A program made the position numbers and the translations under genes. Shown in pieces: positions 5,055-10,204 of a DNA stretch of 10,388 nt. How positions within the stretch are numbered: position 1 is the first letter of the stretch; every line of letters starts with the position of its first letter. The DNA is from Baffinella frigidus (taxonomy: Eukaryota; Cryptophyceae; Cryptomonadales; Baffinellaceae): positions 253,784 to 264,171 of the forward strand of contig MU646360.1 in NCBI GenBank assembly GCA_026770585.1, read 5' to 3'. The notes under the pieces were generated by a model that worked only from the letters and a program-made list of their open reading frames with translations, did not search any database and was not told where the DNA came from.

Positions 5055-5230
5055 CTACACAGGGCGCTACGTGGGGGTATTCCAGGGGCGCCCTTTGAGT
5101 CATTGGGGCGCCCTTGGAGCCGTTTTCTCCCTAAATTGACTTTTGAATCCAATTTTCTCTTCAAAAATGACTTTTGAATACCCCCCCCCTCCAGCCCTGC
5201 GTGGGGTACTGGCGAAACCCGACACCCGGA
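5055..5230. other. Intronic stretch with short direct repeats
   Basis: GGGGCGCCCTTTGAG / GGGGCGCCCTTGGAG (about 5087-5118) and TGACTTTTGAATCC / TGACTTTTGAATAC (about 5138-5180) are two short tandem-like duplications. No coding block. Confidence 0.5.
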
Positions 5231-5408
5231 ACCTTAATAGGGTAACGGACTGAAAACCGGGTCGTTGGGCCTACGGTATTGACTACGGTAGGCCGTAGGG
5301 GCCTAGTGGGGCTCCTACGAGAAACCTGGGCCTAGGGGCCCTGCGGGCTACCGTAGTCAATACCGTAGGCTCAACTACCCGGCTTTCAGGCCGTTATCCT
5401 ATGAACCT
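5231..5408. mobile_element. Foldback element, family 1, copy b, flanked by ACCT
   Basis: TAATAGGGTAACGGACTG then CGGGTCGTTGGGCCTACGG is mirrored by CCGTAGGCTCAACTACCCG then CAGGCCGTTATCCTATGA. The whole element folds back, with a short centre around 5308-5330. Flanking ACCT at 5231-5234 and 5405-5408 is a perfect 4-bp (AACCT, 5-bp) direct repeat. It is the reverse complement of the AGGT flanking copies a and c, so the element is inserted in the opposite orientation at the same kind of target. Confidence 0.85.
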
Positions 5409-5448
5409 GAAACCCGACACGAAACCTTGCCTTCGAAATTCGCACTTG

Positions 5449-5678
5449 CCACTCGAGGCTAGAAATGGGACCATTTTAAAACAGAGCTTCTTTTGCCAGT
5501 CAAGGGAAAAAAAGAAATGTGTAGTAATTTTCATACAAATAAGGGCATTTGGTCACGTAGCTCAAGTTATAACTTGAGCTCAAGTTATAACTTGAGCTAC
5601 GTGACCAAACATGCCCGTGACTGGTACTAAATTTAAGAACCACATATTTAAAATACCCCCTCTTTCAGCCTCGAGTGG
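5449..5678. mobile_element. Foldback element, family 2, copy a
   Basis: Ends CCACTCGAGGCT / AGCCTCGAGTGG. Each side carries a TTTTAAA/TTTAAAA subterminal motif, and the centre has a 62-bp perfect palindrome (5548-5609). Copy b at 6370 shares ends, subterminal sequence (CATTTCTAG, GTGTAGTAATTTTCA) and GGTCACG at the hairpin base, in the opposite orientation. No ORF, so presumably non-autonomous. Confidence 0.8.
5548..5609. repeat. Perfect 62-bp palindrome
   Basis: TTTGGTCACGTAGCTCAAG then TTATAACTTGAG is followed by its exact inverse with no loop. The inner CTCAAGTTATAACTTGAG is itself a palindrome present twice, giving a nested structure. Confidence 0.95.
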
Positions 5679-5800
5679 TGTGACCTGGCGCGTCATCTTC
5701 AAGTCCCGTCCTCTCTTTCAAACGCCCTCAGACAGATCAAACCAAACCAAATCGAATCAAAGCGAGTCGAATTTAAAACGAATCAAATCGGATTGCGCAG

Positions 5801-5845
5801 GTTATGCTTCTTGCGGGCGCGTCGATCGCCGCGGGCGCCATCTGG
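5801..5845 (+). CDS. Small hydrophobic exon (VMLLAGASIAAGAIW)
   Basis: GCGCAG|GTT at the start and TGG|GTGAGC at the end: 15 codons, phase 0 on both sides, compatible with SLM| before and |VTLLSW after. GC-rich codon use contrasts with the AT-rich AATCAAAT sequence just upstream. All 15 residues fit a membrane helix, and with the following exon they would make a longer hydrophobic region. This is the only exon for which I see no duplicate in the window. Confidence 0.7.
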
Positions 5846-5851
5846 GTGAGC

Positions 5852-5965
5852 CCCCCCACAACTTTTCAGAGTCCGACAACTTATCAGAGTCCCGCAACTT
5901 GATCAGGCTCCCACAACTTAATCTGACTCCCGCAACTTAAGAAGTCCAGAGTACCACAACTTGGA
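5852..5965 (+). repeat. Degenerate ~20-bp repeat (CAGAGTCCCGCAACTT)
   Basis: Five or six imperfect units of (CAGAGTC/CAGGCTC/TCTGACTC)CC(R)CAACTT. A block of the same repeat (CTCCCGCAACTTAAGAAGTC then CAGAGT) recurs at 6614-6665. Both blocks end in a short hairpin (CCACAAC...GTTGTGG here; CACCT...AGGTG there). Confidence 0.75.
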
Positions 5966-6203
5966 CACGTTGTGGAGTCCGCGCCTGAAGGCGGAGGGGT
6001 TCTATCTTCCAACCGACATTCTCACACTACCGCTTGCGGTAGTTTTGGTACGTATGATATCGCAACGATTCGAAAATACTGTGTCATGTTACGGTTAGGG
6101 GGGTGCATCTTGTCGTCAACCAATGCCTCAGAGAGCATAAAACATTAGATGGACGCAAAACCCTAAAGATCCTTCCGAATCCGGACGCGGTGCAAAGCCA
6201 TCC
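5966..6203. other. Intronic stretch with one short hairpin
   Basis: ACTACCGCTTGCGGTAGT (6026-6043) is a short perfect hairpin. Otherwise no repeat or coding block is recognised up to the foldback at 6204. Confidence 0.5.
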
Positions 6204-6369
6204 CACGCCAGAGTGTAAGGCTGACCTGGAAAAAAAAGTCAGTCCACACGGAATTTGTACCAACTTTCCGAAATTTCGATTTTTCTGTGGGGACAATGTC
6301 CACTTATGAGCTTCAAAAATAGCCAGATCTGGCTATTTTTCCTGGAAGCCGGTCAGCTCTACACTCTTG
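6204..6369. mobile_element. Foldback element, family 3, copy a
   Basis: AGAGTGTAAGGCTGACC at the left is mirrored by GGTCAGCTCTACACTCT at the right. The centre holds the 26-bp perfect palindrome AAAAATAGCCAGA-TCTGGCTATTTTT (6315-6340). It is about 80% similar over its full length to 7984-8159. It directly abuts the family 2 element starting at 6370, so one may have inserted at the end of the other. Confidence 0.8.
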
Positions 6370-6579
6370 CCACTCGAGGCTGGAAGCTGGAGTATTTTAA
6401 ATGTGGGATTGTTAACTTTAGTACCAGTCACGGGCAGGCTTGGTCACGTTACTGGGGGAATTCCCCCAGTAACGTGACCAAACGCACCTATTTGCGTGAA
6501 AATTACTACATCCACCTTTTTTTCTTCACTTGTAAAAGGATCCCAGTTTTAAAATGGTCACATTTCTAGCCTCGAGTGG
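6370..6579. mobile_element. Foldback element, family 2, copy b
   Basis: Ends CCACTCGAGGCT and AGCCTCGAGTGG, subterminal TTTTAAA motifs, and a central 42-bp perfect palindrome at 6440-6481 (TTGGTCACGTTACTGGGGGAA and its inverse). It is in the opposite orientation to copy a, sharing ends and palindrome base but with a completely different palindrome tip. Confidence 0.8.
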
Positions 6580-6776
6580 TGCGTGGTTGATAACGCCACA
6601 CGTCCTCACGGCTCCCGCAACTTAATCCGGCCCCCGCAACTTAAGAAGTCCAGAGTCCCACACCTTGAACAGGTGTATGGAGTTGTAAAGCCGTCCATTT
6701 GTAGAACGTGCAGACGCTTTTGATGTTTTAGTGAAATCTTGTGAGACTGGCCATTCCCGTTTCCGATCTTTGAACC
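6580..6776. repeat. Second block of CCCGCAACTT repeat and unique sequence
   Basis: The CTCCCGCAACTTAA units repeat those at 5852-5965. The rest shows no recognised feature. Confidence 0.5.
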
Positions 6777-6914
6777 GAGGTGCACGTTCATAGGCTAACG
6801 GCGTGAAAACGGGGTAGATAGGCATACGGCATTGCCTAGGACCTCCTACCGTAGGCCGAGGGATCCTAGGACCAAAAAGTCTCGAGACTTTTTACGTGCA
6901 CCAAGGTGCACGTT
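6777..6914. mobile_element. Half of a family 1 element joined to a nested palindrome
   Basis: From TTCATAGGCTAACGGCGTG to about 6886 it matches the left half of copy a (1475-1580), including GGATCCTAGGAC. The right half is missing. Instead AAAAAGTCTCGAGACTTTTT, a perfect 20-bp palindrome (6874-6893), follows, then ACGTGCACC and AAGGTGCACGTT. GGTGCACGTT also precedes the element (6779-6788), so the truncated element is bounded by direct and inverted copies of GGTGCACGT. Confidence 0.7.
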
Positions 6915-7273
6915 GTGTACAAGACAACTCGTCTCAACCTGCGGTGAAGAAGGTCTCCCGTCGACGATTGATCTCATGAAGATCAGTACACAGCTGCCGT
7001 CGGCGATTGAGTGGCGGTACAACATTTGCTGACGGGCAATAGGGCGTCTTTCTACCATTTAGGTTCTATGATTTACCTCCCCTTCCTACAATTTACCTCC
7101 CCCATGGTAGGAGGTGGAGTCAGAATCCATCCGAAAAATGCTCGTATGAGCGGCCGACACGGGGTACAGTAAGTGGCACAATGCGTCGAGCATGTGCGGC
7201 GCTGACGCTGGTTGTTTGGCAATAAATTATCCATCTCTCTTACCTCCCCCCTAAACCCCAAACCCTAACTCTC
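6915..7273. other. Intronic stretch, no coding block recognised
   Basis: Contains repeated ATTTACCTCCCC (about 7073, 7091) with variants near 7224 and 7788, and a short hairpin CCTCCCCCATGGTAGGAGG near 7095. It ends in CCCTAAACCCCAAACCCTAACTCTCAG, which reads as a pyrimidine-rich tract plus CAG directly before the family 1 element at 7274. Confidence 0.5.
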
Positions 7274-7450
7274 AGGTTTCAGGGGCTAATGTCCTGAAAA
7301 CCGGGTAGTTAGGCCTACGGTATTGCCTACGGTAGGTCGTAGGGGCCTAGGGGGGTCCTATGAAACATAGGTCCTAGGGGCCCTACGGCCTATCGTAGGC
7401 AATACCGTAGGCCTAACTACCCGGTTTTCAGGACGTTGGCCCTATTAGGT
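7274..7450. mobile_element. Foldback element, family 1, copy c: introner-like, ends on an exon boundary
   Basis: An almost perfect foldback (arms about 80 bp): CCTGAAAACCGGGTAGTTAG ... CTAACTACCCGGTTTTCAGG, small centre around 7355-7370. Flanked by AGGT at 7274-7277 and 7447-7450 (AGGTT also fits). The left AGGT follows CTCTC, an acceptor-like context. The right AGGT is the AG|GT that begins the exon copy at 7449. This is the arrangement expected if the element's target duplication supplies the splice sites. Confidence 0.85.
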
Positions 7451-7513
7451 TACGCGGCGCTCGTGGTTTCCCAAGGCCTTGATCCTGCTCACCGTCTCCA
7501 CCGTCCCCGCCTC
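7449..7513 (+). pseudogene. Membrane-segment exon, copy 1 (truncated)
   Basis: AG|GTTACGCGGCGCTCGTGG then TTTCCCAAGGCCTTGATCC encodes VTRRSWFPKALILL and then TVSTVPA, matching the first 21 residues of the complete copy at 7826. It then continues SRPLTHE instead of the second half and has no clear donor. Homology begins exactly at the end of the foldback at 7274-7450. Confidence 0.7.
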
Positions 7514-7583
7514 TCGCCCCCTCACCCATGAACGCGGATCTTCACCCCCACCCGTAATCTTAAATAAACCCCCTGTACCTCAG

Positions 7584-7655
7584 GTCACACACTCCTATCC
7601 TGGTATCCAACGGCGTTCATCCTCCTCACCTTTTCCACCGTCCCCGCCGCCCCCC
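7584..7655 (+). pseudogene. Membrane-segment exon, copy 2 (frameshifted)
   Basis: CAG|GTCACACACTCCTATCCTGG then CGGCGTTCATCCTCCTCACC aligns with the 7826 exon, but a 2-nt insertion near the start shifts the frame. The F-I-L-L-T-F-S-T-V-P-A-A codons survive in the shifted frame. It ends in a run of C. Confidence 0.7.
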
Positions 7656-7710
7656 CCCCCTAACCCATGAACTTCACACCGCCCTAAACCGTGGAAAAAA
7701 ACCGCGGCAG

Positions 7711-7780
7711 GTCACACTTCTGTCATCGTTCCCCAAGGCGTTCATCCTTCTCACCGTCTCGACCGTCCCCGCGGCCATAA
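7711..7780 (+). pseudogene. Membrane-segment exon, copy 3 (in frame, truncated)
   Basis: GGCAG|GTC ACA CTT CTG TCA TCG TTC CCC AAG encodes VTLLSSFPKAFILLTVSTVP then AAIMP, in the correct phase and with W changed to S. The second half (LALLSAYFLF...) is missing and no GT follows. The acceptor is intact, so it could still be spliced in as a truncating exon. Confidence 0.65.
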
Positions 7781-7825
7781 TGCCATAATTTACCTCCCCC
7801 CTCAGCCCCAACCCCTACACCCCAG

Positions 7826-7933
7826 GTGACGCTCCTCTCGTGGTTCCCCAAGGCGTTCATCCTGCTGACCGTCTCGACGGTCCCCGCGGCGCTCGCGCTC
7901 CTCTCCGCGTACTTCCTCTTCATCATCCACCAG
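7826..7933 (+). CDS. Membrane-segment exon, complete copy (VTLLSWFPKAFILLTV...)
   Basis: CCCCAG|GTG at the start and CACCAG|GCAACC at the end: 36 codons, phase 0 on both sides. It reads VTLLSWFPKAFILLTVSTVP then AALALLSAYFLFIIHQ. Apart from W6, P8, K9 and the last few residues, it is hydrophobic enough for one long or two short membrane helices. The donor is GC; GTAACCCCTACC at 2209 suggests GCAACCCCTACACC arose by one T-to-C change. GC donors are functional in many eukaryotes and common in dinoflagellates. GC-rich third positions indicate real coding. No family recognised. Confidence 0.75.
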
Positions 7934-7983
7934 GCAACCCCTACACCCTGAGCCCGAAACACTCAACACCAGACCCTAATCCC

Positions 7984-8159
7984 TACCACACAAGAGTGTA
8001 GGGCTGACCTGGCAAAACAAGTCAGTTCACACGGAATTTGTAACAACTTTCCGAAATTTCCATTTTTCTCTGGGGAAAATGTCCACTTATGAACTTAAAA
8101 AATAGTCAGATCTGACTATTTCTCCTGCAGGCCACTCTGCCCTACACTCTTGCGTGGTA
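7984..8159. mobile_element. Foldback element, family 3, copy b
   Basis: TACCACACAAGAGTGTAGGG mirrors CCCTACACTCTTGCGTGGTA. The central 22-bp palindrome is AAATAGTCAGATCTGACTATTT (8100-8121). It aligns with 6204-6369 through most of its length (CACACGGAATTTGTA, CAACTTTCCGAAATTTC, AATGTCCACTTATGA). The tip of the hairpin has compensatory changes (GCC/GGC to GTC/GAC). Confidence 0.85.
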
Positions 8160-8191
8160 CAGGGTCCAGGCATGCGGGAATCCCTAATCTA

Positions 8192-8358
8192 ATCCCGCCA
8201 GGTATTTGATTTAAATGCTTTGGAGTTCCCCGAATCAACGAAATTTACTACACAATTGGCCAAATCAGTCGTGTCCAGCCCTGGACGCGACCAATTGTGT
8301 GGTAAATTTCATGTATTCGGGGAACTCCCAACCATTTACAACAAATACCTGGCGGGAT
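8192..8358. mobile_element. Foldback element, family 6
   Basis: Perfect 17-bp ends ATCCCGCCAGGTATTTG / CAAATACCTGGCGGGAT, continuing as an imperfect foldback (GGAGTTCCCCGAAT / ATTCGGGGAACTCC; ACACAATTGG / CCAATTGTGT) with an inner AGCCCTGGA tip. 167 bp, no ORF. Confidence 0.85.
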
Positions 8359-8362
8359 GAAA

Positions 8363-8487
8363 TCCCTACACCCTACACCCTGAACTCTCTAAACCCTAAA
8401 CCCTGAACGCCGCACATCTCGACATCAAAAACGTAACCCATAACCCTAATCCCTAAACCCCACACCCCCAACCGTAACCCCCAACCC
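8363..8487 (+). repeat. Telomere-like repeats
   Basis: CCCTACACCCTGAACTC, CTAAACCCTAAACCC and CCCCAACCGTAACCC units, interrupted by about 30 bases of unique sequence near 8408-8435. Confidence 0.8.
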
Positions 8488-8547
8488 TGTGGGTAGTGAG
8501 GGTAGGAGCTATGCCATATGGCATAGCTCCTACCCTCACTACCCACA
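8488..8547. repeat. Perfect 60-bp palindrome
   Basis: TGTGGGTAGTGAGGGTAGG then AGCTATGCCATATGGCATAGCT then the exact inverse. There is no loop and no mismatch. Twelve to fifteen bases downstream begins a remnant of the AFTALL exon. Confidence 0.95.
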
Positions 8548-8562
8548 AAGCCCTTCACCATC

Positions 8563-8605
8563 TGGTCTTCGCAGCGGCCTTTTACCGCCCTGCTCTGGGT
8601 TCAGG
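8563..8605 (+). pseudogene. AFTALL membrane exon, remnant 1
   Basis: GTCTTCGCAGCGGCCTTTTA then CCGCCCTGCTCTGGGTT aligns with GTCTTTGCGGCGGCGGCATT then CACCCTGCTGCTGTGTGCC of the complete copy at 9202, with an indel that shifts the frame. It runs into GGTTCAGGGTTCAGGG, a G-rich inverted telomere-like patch. Confidence 0.55.
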
Positions 8606-8640
8606 GTTCAGGGTTCAGGGTTAAGGATTTACCCCGGGGG
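8598..8640 (-). repeat. Short telomere-like patch in the opposite orientation
   Basis: GGGTTCAGGGTTCAGGGTTC then AGGGTTAAGG has the G-rich strand on +, whereas almost every other array has the C-rich strand on +. Confidence 0.85.
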
Positions 8641-8931
8641 GTGCTTTCAACCCTAACCCCTAACCCCTAAACCCTGACCCTAACCCCGAAACCCGCGCTG
8701 TTTTTCGAGGGTGTAAACACTGACCCCTAAACTCTTGAGGAGACCTGCCGTAAAGCGTCACCCCCAACCCTATTTACACCCTAAACCCCAATTTCTTGAG
8801 TAGACCTGCCGTCAACCCCCAACCCGTAACCCGTAACCCCTAACTCCTAACTCCTAACCCCTAACCCCTAACCCCTAACCCCAAACCCCTAACCCCAAAC
8901 CCCAAACCCTAACCCCCAAACCCCAACTCAG
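8641..8931 (+). repeat. Intron unit 1: telomere-like repeats plus unique tag
   Basis: (CCTAACC)n and (CCCAAAC)n arrays containing GAGGGTGTAAACACTGACCC and CTCTTGAGGAGACCTGCCGT (about 8710-8755), the latter echoed near 8790-8815. The same tags recur at about 9098-9172 before the next exon copy, so intron plus exon was duplicated as a block. Confidence 0.8.
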
Positions 8932-8984
8932 CCAGTCATCGCGGCGGCGGCATTCACCGCGCTGCTATGTGCGGGGGCTGCTTA
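8932..8984 (+). pseudogene. AFTALL membrane exon, copy 2 (ends in a stop)
   Basis: CTCAG|CCA GTC ATC GCG GCG GCG GCA TTC encodes PVIAAAAFTALLCAGAA in the right phase, followed by TAA supplied by the CCCTAA repeat. It lacks the LIYKLQ end and a donor. Either a truncated duplicate or, if used, an alternative C-terminus. Confidence 0.65.
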
Positions 8985-9201
8985 AACCCTAACCCCTAAC
9001 CCCTCACCCTTAAACCCAAAACCCTGAACCCTAACCCTTCACCCCTCAACCCTAAACCCTGAACCCTAACCCTCACCCCGAAACCCACGCTATTTTTTCA
9101 AGGTGCAAACACTAACTCCTCAACTCATGACCAGACTTACTCCAAACCCTAAACTCTTCAGCAGACCTGCCGTGAACCCTAACCCCCAAACCCAAACTCA
9201 G
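8985..9201 (+). repeat. Intron unit 2: duplicate of unit 1
   Basis: Telomere-like repeats plus AAGGTGCAAACACTAACTCC and CTCTTCAGCAGACCTGCCGT, diverged copies of the tags in unit 1, ending in CCCAAACTCAG before the exon at 9202, as unit 1 ends in CCCCAACTCAG. Confidence 0.8.
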
Positions 9202-9267
9202 CCTGTCTTTGCGGCGGCGGCATTCACCCTGCTGCTGTGTGCCGGGGCGCTCATTTACAAGCTCCAG
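9202..9267 (+). CDS. AFTALL membrane exon, complete copy
   Basis: ACTCAG|CCT at the start and CTCCAG|GTCTGC at the end: 22 codons, phase 0. It reads PVFAAAAFTLLLCAGALIYK then LQ. One uninterrupted hydrophobic helix of about 18 residues with a basic flank, a good membrane segment. Phase fits the GC donor at 7934. The GTCTGC donor is weak compared with GTAAAC of the copy at 9781, so which copy is used is uncertain. Confidence 0.7.
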
Positions 9268-9299
9268 GTCTGCCTCGCCCGAAACCCGAAACCCTGAGC

Positions 9300-9415
9300 T
9301 CTAAGCCTCTGATCCCTAAGCCGAAACCCGGAGCTCTAAGCTCTGAGATTTAAAACTTAAGCCCGTGCTTGTTCAAAACTTAAGCCCGTGCCTGAGATTT
9401 ACAACTTAAGCCCGA
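9300..9415 (+). repeat. GAGCTCTAAGC / ACTTAAGCCCG repeats
   Basis: GAGCTCTAAGC occurs near 9296 and 9332. AACTTAAGCCCGTGC occurs twice, with a third AACTTAAGCCCG following (about 9355, 9376, 9402). Diverged CCCTAAG-type repeats; no exon. Confidence 0.7.
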
Positions 9416-9612
9416 CCTTCACCGCGCTGCTGTGTGCTGCTGTGTGCTGCTGTGTGCTGCTGTGTGCTGCTGTGTGCTGCTGTGTGCATGGTTTTATGGT
9501 TTGAGTGGTGCAAGCGATTCACGGTTTATGGTTGATAGTGTAAGAGGTTCATGGTTTCAGGTTGAAGGTTTGTGGTTTCAGCTTGTAGATGGGCGCTCAT
9601 CTACAAGCTCTA
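9416..9612 (+). pseudogene. AFTALL membrane exon, copy 4 (decamer expansion and insertion)
   Basis: The head TTCACCGCGCTGCTGTGTG is followed by about six CTGCTGTGTG decamers (to about 9487), then about 100 bases of G/T-rich sequence (ATGGTTTTATGG, GGTTTCAGG). The exon end GGGCGCTCATCTACAAGCTC follows, then TAG where the complete copy has CAG, and GCAACC as donor-like sequence. So the exon is split by an expansion and an insertion and its last codon has become a stop. AGCTTGTAGATG (9580-9591) is the exact inverse of CATCTACAAGCT (9598-9609). Confidence 0.7.
9427..9487 (+). repeat. (CTGCTGTGTG)n decamer expansion
   Basis: Six perfect tandem copies of a 10-bp unit that is itself part of the exon (codons LLC). 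The period is not a multiple of three, so the reading cycles through frames. Confidence 0.95.
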
Positions 9613-9780
9613 GGCAACCCCTGAACCCGAAACCCGGAATCCTAAATCCTATTTGGATGAAACCTTTTTGGCACGGACCCCCAAATTCTAAGGGGATTAG
9701 CGAATATAAACTCTAAGCCGAACTCTATGTACCCTGAACCCTAAACCGTAAGCCCTGAGCTCTAAGCCCTAAGCCCTAAG
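9613..9780 (+). repeat. Intronic CCCTAAG/CCCGAAA repeats with a unique patch
   Basis: The repeats flank a non-repetitive patch at about 9640-9715 (TTTGGATGAAACCTTTTTGG). The region ends in CTAAGCCCTAAGCCCTAAG before the next exon copy. The only acceptor available there is this repeat-derived AAG. Confidence 0.6.
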
Positions 9781-9840
9781 CCCTTGTGCCCGGCATTCAC
9801 CGCGCTGCTGTGTGCGGGGGCGCTCATTTACAGGCTCCAG
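9781..9840 (+). CDS. AFTALL membrane exon, copy 5 (best donor)
   Basis: Reads PLCPAFTALLCAGALIYRLQ in phase 0, then CAG|GTAAAC, the best donor of all copies. The first four residues differ from PVFAAA because the GCGGCGGCG start is missing, and the acceptor is a weak AAG from a CCCTAAG repeat. It could be an alternative to, or tandem with, the exon at 9202, or a decaying duplicate with a lost acceptor. Confidence 0.5.
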
Positions 9841-10140
9841 GTAAACCCGAACCCCGAAACCTGAAACCCGAACCCCGAAAGGCCATTCAAACCCTAAACC
9901 CTAAATCCTTAACCCTTAACCCTTAACCCTTAACCCTTAACCCCGAACCCTAAAAACCTAAACCCCAAACCCTCAAAACCTAAACCCTAAACCCTAAACC
10001 CTAAGCCCTAAACCCCCTAAACCCTCAACCCCAAGCCCCAATCCCCAAACCATCAACCCCCAACCCCCAACCCCCAACCCCCAACCCCCAACCCCAAACC
10101 CTAGCGCCTAGCGCCGAAACCCTGAACCCCAACCACCAAA
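9841..10140 (+). repeat. Mixed telomere-like array
   Basis: Blocks of CCCGAAC, CCTTAAC (about five perfect units near 9905-9940), CCCTAAA, then CCCCCAA (about five units near 10057-10095). Different units are locally homogeneous, suggesting repeated local amplification. C-rich strand on +. Confidence 0.9.
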
Positions 10141-10144
10141 ACAG

Positions 10145-10204
10145 GCGCGGCTGTCCTTGACAGCAGCACTCCTCGCGTGTGCCGGGATGCCGCTCTCCGC
10201 CTAA
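10145..10204 (+). CDS. Possible terminal exon or diverged sixth AFTALL copy
   Basis: ACAG|GCG CGG CTG TCC TTG ACA GCA GCA CTC encodes ARLSLTAALLACAGMPLSA followed by TAA. It is GC-rich and phase-0 compatible with the GTAAAC donor at 9841. LTAALLACAG resembles FTALLCAG, so it may be another diverged duplicate; equally it may be the last coding exon, since a stop ends it. The stop lies at the edge of CCCTAA repeats, as in the copy at 8932, which makes decay plausible. Confidence 0.4.
   Translation, partial: ARLSLTAALLACAGMPLSA

Noticed and set aside
4859-5164. Minus-strand open frame rich in GLWFMVYG
   Set aside because: Antisense of the ACCCTAC/AACCATA arrays; no coding features.
5852-5965. 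CRISPR-like array
   Set aside because: Units are short, degenerate and contiguous without unique spacers, in a clearly eukaryotic setting.
6103-6569. Overlapping open frames across the foldback field
   Set aside because: They run through inverted repeats of families 2 and 3 and have no matching copies conserved at protein level; differences between copies ignore codon position.
7723-7962. Minus-strand open frame across the exon ladder
   Set aside because: Antisense shadow of the + strand exons at 7711 and 7826, which have splice sites and fitting phases.
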